A stretch of 21,578 bases of DNA from Bacteroidales bacterium UBA6192 (GTDB taxonomy: Bacteria; Bacteroidota; Bacteroidia; Bacteroidales; F082), in assembly GCA_002422725.1 (NCBI GenBank), contig DITE01000047.1, positions 1 to 21,578 on the forward strand, given 5' to 3'. A program made the translations under genes and the position numbers. Positions 7,194 to 14,275 of this stretch are shown piece after piece. Each line of letters begins with the position of its first letter. Positions within the stretch are counted from its first letter, which is position 1. Under the pieces are notes generated by a model that worked only from the letters and a program-made list of their open reading frames with translations, ran no database searches and was not told the DNA's origin.

Positions 7194-7691
7194 ATGAAAA
7201 AAATTGTTGTTTTCCTTTTCTTAGCTGCGATCGGCATGAGCGGTTTTGCGCAGCAATCCGATATCCCTTCGGTGACGATTAAAACCATAAAGGGTCAGAA
7301 TTTCAATACTTCAGATATATCTAACGATGGCAAACCAATCATTTTAAGCTTTTGGGCATTGTGGTGTAAGCCATGTCAGAAGGAATTGGATGCCTTTAAT
7401 GAGCACTATGAAACATGGCAACAGGAGACCGGTGTAAAAATATATGCAGTTTCAATTGATGATTCACGGTCCACTTCGCGTGTTTTGCCCCTGGTTAATG
7501 GAAAAGGTTGGGAATTTGAAATCCTGATGGACGTAAACGGCGATTTTAAAAGGGCAATGAACGTAAATATGATTCCGCACACTTTCCTTATTGATGGCAA
7601 TGGCAAGATTGTTTCACAGCACACTTCCTATTTCGATGGGGCTGAACTCGAGCTTTACGAAAAAGTGAAAAAGATTGCCGGAATCAAATAG
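7194..7691 (+). CDS. TlpA-like periplasmic thioredoxin
   Basis: A 165-residue exported thiol-disulfide protein. The signal peptide covers about residues 1-20 (ends GFAQ). The AhpC/TSA-TlpA type fold follows, with the redox site WCKPC (C58, C61), the strand VKIYAVSIDD, and MIPHTFLIDGNGK with its cis-proline. It probably reduces or oxidises partner cysteines in the periplasm. The next two genes encode an outer-membrane barrel candidate and a lipoprotein with its own CxxC, with spacings of 42 and 6 bases, so this is likely the first gene of a three-gene operon. No exact -7 box was found in the 80 bases upstream. Confidence 0.93.
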   Translation: MKKIVVFLFLAAIGMSGFAQQSDIPSVTIKTIKGQNFNTSDISNDGKPIILSFWALWCKPCQKELDAFNEHYETWQQETGVKIYAVSIDDSRSTSRVLPLVNGKGWEFEILMDVNGDFKRAMNVNMIPHTFLIDGNGKIVSQHTSYFDGAELELYEKVKKIAGIK

Positions 7692-7733
7692 TAAAACAGA
7701 AACCCTACATAACTTTATCATAATACTAAGCAG

Positions 7734-9425
7734 ATGAAACAGTTATACTTTCTTGTTTTTGTCCTTGTACTTTCTTCTTTCAATGTTTTCGGACAGGGAA
7801 TTTCCGACCAGTCGAGGATAAATGGAAGTTTTCAGATTGACGGGCAGTTTTATCGGCCTGACGATGCCATTGGCATTACCGATTCGGTGATAGCCGGGCG
7901 CAAGGTAGGGTTGAATGGCTTCGGAAACATCACCTATACTCTGGGTAGTTTTACTGCCGGCTTGCGTTATGAGGCTTATTTATCGCCTATTTCCGGCTTT
8001 GATCCTGCTCAGGAAGGCAATGGATTTCCGTTTATGTATGTCGCTTACAACTCGGAACTGATCAGTGTGACAGCCGGTAATTTTTATGAACAATTTGGCA
8101 ATGGCCTTATCCTGCGTTCTTACGAAGAGTGGACACTGGGCTACGACAATGCCCTTAGCGGGATTAAAGTGGTTTACCGACCCTACAAAGGAATAAGTCT
8201 GAAAGGTATTTACGGTAGTCAACGCTATTACTGGGAAAAATTTGAGCGAAATAGCCGTGGTATTGTTCGCGGACTCGATGCCGAGATTGACCTGAACGAA
8301 ACGGTAAACAGCCTATCAGGCTCCAATTTACGCGTAATTGTCGGTGCAAGTGCAGTGAGCAAATACCAGCGCGATGGCGATCCTTTGTATCATTTACCGG
8401 AGAATGTGGGTGCCTTCGCAGGACGTATTAACCTGGGAGCCGGGAAGTTTAATTTCATGACCGAATATGCCCATAAGATCAATGATCCCTCGGCCATGAA
8501 CAATTTTATTTATAAAAACGGTCATGCCATGCTTTCGTCTTTGTCCTATTCTCAAAAGGGGTTGGGCGTGGTATTGCAGTTGAAACGGGTCGATAATATG
8601 AGTTTTAAGTCCGACAGGGGAGTGTCGGGAAATGTGTTGGATATCGGATTTGTTCCTCCCATCAACCGAACCCATTCTTACAGCCTCACTGCACGTTATC
8701 CCTATGCAACGCAGCCAAATGGCGAGATGGGATTTCAGTTGCAGGTGAATTACAAGATACCGAAAGGAAGCTTGCTTGGCGGCAAGTATGGCACAGGTAT
8801 AGCCGTAAATTTCAGTCAGGTGAACGATATTGAACGAAACCCGGCAAATGACACAACACCAGTTTACAAGTCAGGGACAATGGGTTACAAATCAGACTTT
8901 ATCAAAGTTTCGGACCATGTTTTCTTCAGAGATTTTAACATCGAGCTGGATAAAAAACTCAGCAATTCCTGGAAAGCAGTTTTCCAATACATGAATCAGT
9001 ATTTCGATATCGAAACCCTACAGGGTAAAACCAATTACGAACCCATCAAAGCCCATATAGCCCTTGCCGATGTTACCTGGAGGATGAGCTCAATGCGTTC
9101 GCTCAGGATGGAGTTGCAGGGCATGTGGACTCAGCAAGACAAGGGCAACTGGACCGCTGCCATGGTGGAGTTTGCAATATCACCCAGGTGGTTTTTCGCT
9201 ATTGCCGACCAATACAATTTTGGCAATGAAAAAATCAGCCTTGGCAATGAAAAAATCATCAAGCCTAACCACTACTACACCGGATCATTCGGCTATACGC
9301 GCGAAGCAACCCGCCTTGCCTTTACCTTTGGGCGTCAGGCCGAAGGAGTGATTTGTGTCGGGGGTGTTTGCCGGCAGGTTCCTGCCTCAAGTGGTTTGTC
9401 CATTTCGTTAACAACTAATTTCTAA
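7734..9425 (+). CDS. Probable outer-membrane beta-barrel protein (DUF6029-like)
   Basis: A 563-residue protein with an N-terminal signal peptide (about 1-20, ending VFGQ). The rest is rich in alternating polar/aromatic strands (such as FNFMTEYAHKI and GIAVNFSQV) and ends in a phenylalanine after SISLTTNF, a typical outer-membrane barrel C-terminus. The N-terminal INGSFQIDGQFY and the GNFYEQFGNGLILRSYEEW stretch resemble the Bacteroidota DUF6029 family, which I recall being found beside Omp28 lipoproteins; that name is from memory and unchecked. Function is unknown. The Omp28-like gene starts six bases after its stop. A seven-residue tandem duplication lies near residues 497-508. Confidence 0.85.
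   Translation: MKQLYFLVFVLVLSSFNVFGQGISDQSRINGSFQIDGQFYRPDDAIGITDSVIAGRKVGLNGFGNITYTLGSFTAGLRYEAYLSPISGFDPAQEGNGFPFMYVAYNSELISVTAGNFYEQFGNGLILRSYEEWTLGYDNALSGIKVVYRPYKGISLKGIYGSQRYYWEKFERNSRGIVRGLDAEIDLNETVNSLSGSNLRVIVGASAVSKYQRDGDPLYHLPENVGAFAGRINLGAGKFNFMTEYAHKINDPSAMNNFIYKNGHAMLSSLSYSQKGLGVVLQLKRVDNMSFKSDRGVSGNVLDIGFVPPINRTHSYSLTARYPYATQPNGEMGFQLQVNYKIPKGSLLGGKYGTGIAVNFSQVNDIERNPANDTTPVYKSGTMGYKSDFIKVSDHVFFRDFNIELDKKLSNSWKAVFQYMNQYFDIETLQGKTNYEPIKAHIALADVTWRMSSMRSLRMELQGMWTQQDKGNWTAAMVEFAISPRWFFAIADQYNFGNEKISLGNEKIIKPNHYYTGSFGYTREATRLAFTFGRQAEGVICVGGVCRQVPASSGLSISLTTNF
9220..9258 (+). repeat. Short in-frame tandem duplication (21-bp period)
   Basis: TTGGCAATGAAAAAATCA occurs at 9220-9237 and again at 9241-9258, identical over 18 bases with a 21-base period. 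It encodes consecutive copies of GNEKI (FGNEKIS then LGNEKII) in the barrel protein, so the change is in frame and adds one turn or loop. Confidence 0.85.
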
Positions 9426-9431
9426 TTTGTC

Positions 9432-10277
9432 ATGAGACGTTTTTTACAACTTTCAGTTGTCTTGTTTGCTTTATCCTGGATTTCGTCCTGCGACAAGATT
9501 GAACCTCCTTACATCCAGTCTGGCGGGGGTACAGGTGATAACCTTACCCGCAAAGTATTGCTCGAAGATTATACTGGTCAGCGTTGTGTCAATTGCCCGG
9601 CTGCAGCCAAGGTAGCTCATGACATTCAGGAATTGTATGGACCAAAAGTGGTGTTAATGGGGATTCATACCGGTTTTTTTGCTTTACCCGGTCCTCCTGT
9701 TTTTATGCTCGATTTGCGCACAGAAGCTGGCGAAGCCTGGGATAATCATTTTGGAATCTCAACAGCAGGCCACCCAAAAGGCATCATCAACAGAACTTCA
9801 AAAGGTGGGGTTTATTTCCTTTCTCCGGGCGAATGGAGCACGGCAACAGCCGCAATAATCGATGACAAAGCCGATATAAAAATCAATCTGCTGACCGATT
9901 ATGATGAAAATAGCCGGCAGTTGAACATCTCGGTAAGCTCCACATTCTTACGAACGCTCGGTGGTGCTTACACTGTTCAGGTATGCCTGGTTGAAGATAG
10001 TCTTGTTGGCACTCAGTTTAATAATGATGCAACGATAGGACCGGCAGTGATCGAAAACTATGTGCACCGTCATGTGCTTCGCGGAACGGTGAATGGTATC
10101 TGGGGAGAGTCACTAACGGATGAATCGGGTGCTGTTGTTGGAACAATTGTTGACAAAACCTACGAAATGAATCTGAATGCCGACTGGAAGGCGCAGCATG
10201 TTTCGGTTGTTGCATGGGTTCAGCGGGCTTCCAACCTTGAACTGCTGCAAGTGGAAGAAGTTCATATTTTGCCCTAA
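9432..10277 (+). CDS. Omp28-related lipoprotein with a CxxC thioredoxin-like domain
   Basis: A 281-residue lipoprotein: signal peptide 1-19 and lipobox ISSC (C20). Residues 43-59 read LLEDYTGQRCVNCPAAA, the conserved core of Omp28-family proteins, where C52 and C55 form a CxxC in a thioredoxin-like fold. The C-terminal half (about 150-281) is beta rich and contains the family stretch NYVHRHVLRG. Omp28 was first described as an outer-membrane protein of Porphyromonas; the redox role is inferred from CxxC and from the TlpA-like gene two positions upstream. It is the last gene of the operon and converges on the CpxP/CnrX-like gene, whose stop is nine bases away. Confidence 0.9.
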   Translation: MRRFLQLSVVLFALSWISSCDKIEPPYIQSGGGTGDNLTRKVLLEDYTGQRCVNCPAAAKVAHDIQELYGPKVVLMGIHTGFFALPGPPVFMLDLRTEAGEAWDNHFGISTAGHPKGIINRTSKGGVYFLSPGEWSTATAAIIDDKADIKINLLTDYDENSRQLNISVSSTFLRTLGGAYTVQVCLVEDSLVGTQFNNDATIGPAVIENYVHRHVLRGTVNGIWGESLTDESGAVVGTIVDKTYEMNLNADWKAQHVSVVAWVQRASNLELLQVEEVHILP

Positions 10278-10286
10278 AGCGAACTT

Positions 10287-10748
10287 TCAGTGAGCGGATG
10301 AATCGACAGCAGGAGTCTCCGACAGTTTTATAGTAGTATCCTTTGTCAGGGGGTGTTTTCTGTTGGTGTCACCATCTTTTTTTGGAGGTTTGGTCCCGAA
10401 TTTACGAAACTTCTCTTTGAACTCTTCCATGCGTTTCAGCTGGTCATCGTTCAGCAATGGATTGATACTCTTTTCCATATTTTCAAACAACTGCCCCTGG
10501 GTTTTCCATGAATCGCCCATCATTTTCACACTGGTGTTAACATATTCACGAATTATAAATTCCAGTGTGTCTGCTTGTTCCGATGTTGGTTGAAGCAGCT
10601 CCATATAATTCTTGTACATACCATCAGGAGTGGTTCCCTGCTTCCATTTTTCAATTTTCTGTTTGGTCATATAGCTCGATATCGTCATACCGATAGCGAT
10701 TCCTACGACAAGTGAAACAATAACTAGAAGGATAATCTTGGTTTTCAT
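10287..10748 (-). CDS. Membrane-anchored CpxP/CnrX-like sensor protein of a sigma operon
   Basis: A 153-residue protein with one N-terminal membrane helix (about 4-26) and a periplasmic helical domain (about 30-115) resembling the Spy/CpxP/CnrX helical-hairpin fold, including a hydrophobic-charged segment NPLLNDDQLKRMEEFKEKF in place of the LTxxQ motif. The tail is Lys/Thr/His rich and looks disordered. It is third in the ECF operon. In CnrYXH-type systems such a protein senses metal in the periplasm and signals to the anti-sigma factor; that role is inferred. The start at 10748 is chosen because the upstream in-frame ATG (10778) overlaps the previous gene and adds only a polar leader. Confidence 0.78.
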   Translation of the reverse strand: MKTKIILLVIVSLVVGIAIGMTISSYMTKQKIEKWKQGTTPDGMYKNYMELLQPTSEQADTLEFIIREYVNTSVKMMGDSWKTQGQLFENMEKSINPLLNDDQLKRMEEFKEKFRKFGTKPPKKDGDTNRKHPLTKDTTIKLSETPAVDSSAH

Positions 10749-10764
10749 GTTGGTTGAATTTTTG

Positions 10765-11166
10765 CTAATGGGGTGCAAATAGGCTGCTGATATCTTCCGT
10801 AATAAGCCCGGGTTGACTCAACATGCTATCGATATTGAAAACCTGGCCTTTCCAGACAACAAGGAGTAAAATAATCAACAGGGCAGCAGCTGTTGTCATA
10901 CCATAGTTGTAGACTAGCTGCACCGCCCTTTGTTTCTCCAATATTTTTTTCTGATGAAGTTGAATTTTTGTCAGCACCGGCTCTGTTACATTGCTGAATG
11001 CCTCATGGGGCAGATGAGCAAGGGTTTTTCGCATGCAGGTCAGGTCGGTGAACAGTTGATTCAACTCCTCATCCTGTGATAGCGCTTGTTCCAGAATGGC
11101 ACTTTCCGATTCGGTAAGTGTGGTGTCGAAGGAACGCAACAATAATTTTTTAGCGATCTTGTTCAT
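10765..11166 (-). CDS. Putative membrane-bound anti-sigma factor
   Basis: A 133-residue single-pass membrane protein: a cytoplasmic N-terminal part (1-86) rich in short helices, a membrane helix at about 87-106 (TTAAALLIILLLVVW) and a 27-residue periplasmic tail. Its ATG overlaps the sigma-factor TGA as ATGA (11163-11166), a classic translational coupling between an ECF sigma factor and its anti-sigma partner. It lacks the zinc-binding HxxxCxxC signature, so it is not a ZAS-type factor. The cytoplasmic portion would hold the sigma factor at the membrane. Function is inferred from position and topology. Confidence 0.8.
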   Translation of the reverse strand: MNKIAKKLLLRSFDTTLTESESAILEQALSQDEELNQLFTDLTCMRKTLAHLPHEAFSNVTEPVLTKIQLHQKKILEKQRAVQLVYNYGMTTAAALLIILLLVVWKGQVFNIDSMLSQPGLITEDISSLFAPH

Positions 11167-11717
11167 GATTTTAACAGTTTTGCGATGATTTTTCTCATTT
11201 TTTCCTGTGCCCTGGCCAGTCGTGAAAGAACAGTCCCAATCGGAAGTCCCAGAATTTCGGCAGTTTCTTTGGTCGAATAGCCCTCAACCAAACGCAAAAC
11301 AACCACGCTTCGGTGGGGGGGGTCGAGCTGATTTAAAGCAGAGGCAACAAGCTGAGCATCACCAAAAGCTTTTTCGCTCGATTCAACTTTTATCTGATTC
11401 GATTCTGTTTGAACACTTAGCTGAGACAAAATGAAACTCATTTTCCGTTTTCTTCTATTCAGTTCGTTGATTGACAAATTTATAGCTATACGTGTCAGGA
11501 ATGTTTTTACTTCAGCTTCGTGGCGGTATTTGTCAATCGAATACCAAAACCGCAAAAACACCTCCTGACAAATGTCGTCTGCCTCGGGCACATAACCAAG
11601 CATACTGTTGACCACCCTGGCAACAGCTGACTGATGCCTGTCGATCAACTCAGCCAAAGCCTTTTCGTCGCCCTGCCTCATTTTACCAACTAATTGCGAC
11701 TCATCAAGTTCCTTCAA
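11163..11717 (-). CDS. ECF (sigma-24-like) RNA polymerase sigma factor
   Basis: A 184-residue extracytoplasmic-function sigma factor. Region 2 spans about 20-88, with the core-binding motif ADDICQEVFLRFW (46-58); region 4 spans about 122-180, with the helix-turn-helix STKETAEILGLPIGTVLSRLARA. It directs transcription from promoters of an unknown regulon, often envelope or metal stress. The start is a TTG at 11715-11717 with an in-frame TAA six bases upstream; the next ATG (residue 13) would remove conserved N-terminal residues. It leads an operon with the anti-sigma and sensor-like genes and is divergent from the secreted protein at 11932, a possible target. Confidence 0.93.
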   Translation of the reverse strand: MKELDESQLVGKMRQGDEKALAELIDRHQSAVARVVNSMLGYVPEADDICQEVFLRFWYSIDKYRHEAEVKTFLTRIAINLSINELNRRKRKMSFILSQLSVQTESNQIKVESSEKAFGDAQLVASALNQLDPPHRSVVVLRLVEGYSTKETAEILGLPIGTVLSRLARAQEKMRKIIAKLLKS

Positions 11718-11873
11718 ACCTTAGTGCTTCTTTATGTTTTAGACAATGCAAACTGAACAAATATTCTCCAATTCCCTTTTCTTTTTGCTATTCAGCTTTT
11801 TGCAAGAAACAAGCTTTTGCAATAAGACAAATATCCCCTCAAAAGTAGAAATATTTTCATCATGTTAAAAAAA

Positions 11874-11904
11874 TTGCTTTTACGTTATAGTTTTTATACT
11901 TTTA
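11874..11904 (+). promoter_or_regulatory. Bacteroidota-type promoter for the T9SS cargo gene
   Basis: TTG at 11874-11876, then 20 bases, then TACTTTTA at 11897-11904. The -7 box differs from TAnnTTTG only at the last base, and the spacing is right. The transcript would begin about 20 bases before the ATG at 11932. Confidence 0.45.
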
Positions 11905-11931
11905 TATCCTCAAACCAAATAATAAATCACC

Positions 11932-14193
11932 ATGATGAAACAAACAAGATTTTCGCCCGGAAAATTAGTATTATTGGCCGGGCTCATTTTACTGGTTGGC
12001 CTTCATTCACCGGTTAACGCCCAGTACTTTACACATTGTAATGCTACTGTTGGCCCAAACGGCAACACATTTGTGTTTAATTATGGATTCGAAGGCGAAG
12101 CCGTGAATTTTCAAATTGGAAAGATAAATGGTTTCGACCCTTGCATTGGAGAAACGCCCGAAAACGGATCATTTACAAATGTGGCCACTACGACCAATTT
12201 CACTTATGTTGACAATTCATTTTACAATATATCCCCGCAATTTATAGTCTATGCTGTGCGTGCTAAGTTGACCAACAATGAATATACACCCTGGTGCTAT
12301 TCAAATTCTGTGTTCAAAGGACGCTATGCTGTAACAATTGATCTTGAGTATTGTGACGGTGGGCATTATTCTCAAAAGTCATTCACGTTGACTGCCACAG
12401 ACGTCTGTGATTCGGAATATACCTTAGTGAAAACAGCTTATTATGAGGCAGTTGAGTTCAGTTATCTAATGCCGGGAACCTATTCTTTACAAATCGAATT
12501 TGATGATTTTTATTCTGACATTTTTATTCCCGCTTTGGAGATTTCGTCGGATACATCAATCATTATTCAGGCCGGGCAGGATTTGTTGCCGGTAGTCAAC
12601 CTGGCTGTCGACACGGCAAACCTCATTGCTGCCTGGGAGGCTCCAAATGACCTGGCTGAAGCATATGTGGTGATGGTAAATGGAGAAGAGGTAGGTACAA
12701 CAACCCAAACAGAGCTTCAACTTCCATGTATTGATCTCAATAACGATCCGGACCAACTTACTGTTTTTGCAACTTATTCCTGCGGCGTATCCACAGGAAC
12801 CTCAACCTATTTCAGATCGGGATATTTGCCTGCCCCTTCTGATATGCAGTTTTCGATGACATATGGTGTAAATCAATTGATGCTGTCGTGGGGCATCCCG
12901 CAGCGATGCGATATGGAGCCTGCTTATGGCATGACAGACTATCAGATATTTATCAATGGACAATTGAATCAGACAGTGTCGGCTGATAACTTCAGTGCCC
13001 TTATTGAAGGGTTATCACCTGGTGTCTACAACATCAGGATGAGAGCCTTGTATGATCTGGCAGCATATGGGCTCAGCGGGCAGGGCATATCGGTGTATAG
13101 CGATCCGCTCACCATTGTAATTTCCAATGGAATGATGCTTCCATCGACAACAGCATGGCAGCCGGGTTTGTTTACCGATCAGGGCTGGCAGGCTGATGAG
13201 CCCCATTGGACAATTGAAAGTTCACAACGGGCAAGCGATTACTACGCCCTGTTTAAGCCGGTTCCTGATCAAACAGACTTGTATGGGTTTAGCCTGACAT
13301 CAGACCTTATGCTTACTCAATATAAATCGTTCCTTCCCATTAAACTGAGTTGTGATATTAAGCTATTATCTGCTAATCACACAGGCAACGAAATGCTGAT
13401 TATTCAGATCAAATACCCCGACAACAGTTCAATTAACCTGGATGCATTGCAAAATACTAGCTCATTCGATTGGCAGACCTACACCTGGGATATCAGTTCA
13501 CATATTACTGACAAAAACATCCGTATCGCATTTATGGCTATTGGTGGCCAATCAGCCGATATTGACGGCTGGTACATCGACAATATCAGGGTTTATGAGG
13601 AATGCCGGGAACCAGTCGAACTATTGGGGTCACAGATCGACGAAAATGTTAGGTTGCAATGGACGTTTGATGAAGCGGGTATTCCATACACTTTCAAAGG
13701 ATTTAAAATATACCGCCGGGATCAGGGTGCTGCTGAATACAATCAGATTGGTTTTGTGCCTTACTCAGCTGCACCAAAGGGTCAGTTTCAGTTTGACGAC
13801 AACAACGAACTGCAATCCGGAATGGAATACCACTATATGGTAAGGTCTTATTATAGTTCCGACATTGATTACTGCGAATCGCCCGGCGCGAAGTCCCTTG
13901 ATGATCCCCAACAGGATTGGGTAAGCGTTACTTTTGTTGGTTTGAATAGTTTGACCACTAAAGGATTTCAGTTGTTCCCGAATCCTGCTTCCAAATCGTT
14001 TACGGTGCATGCAACAAACCCAATTACTGCATTATCTATAATGGATTTGCAGGGTAGGGAGCTTTACAACATTGTCCCCGAACGCAATGCCAATTCTGTA
14101 ACAGTTGATGTTCAAAATTATGCACCGGGAACTTATATGGTACAACTGGTTACCAACAATCAAAGGGTGTATTCAAAGCTAATTGTCAGGTAG
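11932..14193 (+). CDS. T9SS-secreted multidomain protein with C-terminal sorting domain
   Basis: A 753-residue secreted protein. Residues 1-30 are a signal peptide ending PVNA. The body holds two likely fibronectin-III-like domains (about 215-298 and 300-398), a jelly-roll region (about 415-557, ending DIDGWYIDNIRVYEEC) and a further FN3-like domain (561-665). Residues 677-753 are a type A sorting domain: FQLFPNPAS (679-687), a central IMDLQGRELY and the closing GTYMVQLVTNNQRVYSKLIVR region. The first 200 residues are novel to me, with several cysteines and many tyrosines. No protease or glycosidase signature is visible, so it is more likely an adhesin or binding protein. It is divergent from the ECF operon and ends before a bidirectional terminator. 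Confidence 0.92.
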   Translation: MMKQTRFSPGKLVLLAGLILLVGLHSPVNAQYFTHCNATVGPNGNTFVFNYGFEGEAVNFQIGKINGFDPCIGETPENGSFTNVATTTNFTYVDNSFYNISPQFIVYAVRAKLTNNEYTPWCYSNSVFKGRYAVTIDLEYCDGGHYSQKSFTLTATDVCDSEYTLVKTAYYEAVEFSYLMPGTYSLQIEFDDFYSDIFIPALEISSDTSIIIQAGQDLLPVVNLAVDTANLIAAWEAPNDLAEAYVVMVNGEEVGTTTQTELQLPCIDLNNDPDQLTVFATYSCGVSTGTSTYFRSGYLPAPSDMQFSMTYGVNQLMLSWGIPQRCDMEPAYGMTDYQIFINGQLNQTVSADNFSALIEGLSPGVYNIRMRALYDLAAYGLSGQGISVYSDPLTIVISNGMMLPSTTAWQPGLFTDQGWQADEPHWTIESSQRASDYYALFKPVPDQTDLYGFSLTSDLMLTQYKSFLPIKLSCDIKLLSANHTGNEMLIIQIKYPDNSSINLDALQNTSSFDWQTYTWDISSHITDKNIRIAFMAIGGQSADIDGWYIDNIRVYEECREPVELLGSQIDENVRLQWTFDEAGIPYTFKGFKIYRRDQGAAEYNQIGFVPYSAAPKGQFQFDDNNELQSGMEYHYMVRSYYSSDIDYCESPGAKSLDDPQQDWVSVTFVGLNSLTTKGFQLFPNPASKSFTVHATNPITALSIMDLQGRELYNIVPERNANSVTVDVQNYAPGTYMVQLVTNNQRVYSKLIVR

Positions 14194-14218
14194 ATCATTT
14201 CGTGCTTATCAATGCAAA

Positions 14219-14253
14219 AAAAAGGGGGAACAGTGATCTGCTTCCCCTTTTTC
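14219..14253. terminator. Bidirectional intrinsic terminator
   Basis: AAAAAGGGGGAA (14219-14230) pairs perfectly with TTCCCCCTTTTT (14242-14253) around an 11-base loop. The A run and T run flank the GC stem, so it can stop both the T9SS cargo transcript and the converging malic-enzyme transcript. Confidence 0.9.
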
Positions 14254-14275
14254 AGCATAACATACTGTTTATCAA

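Noticed and set aside
11758..11765. AATATTTG on the minus strand as a -7 box for the ECF sigma operon
   Set aside because: It misses the first T of the consensus and has no TTG at a workable distance, so it is too weak to list.
11794..11822. Near-direct repeat AGCTTTTTGCAA / AGCTTTTGCAA upstream of the T9SS gene
   Set aside because: Copies differ in length, lie in AT-rich sequence and have no clear relation to either divergent promoter; chance is likely.
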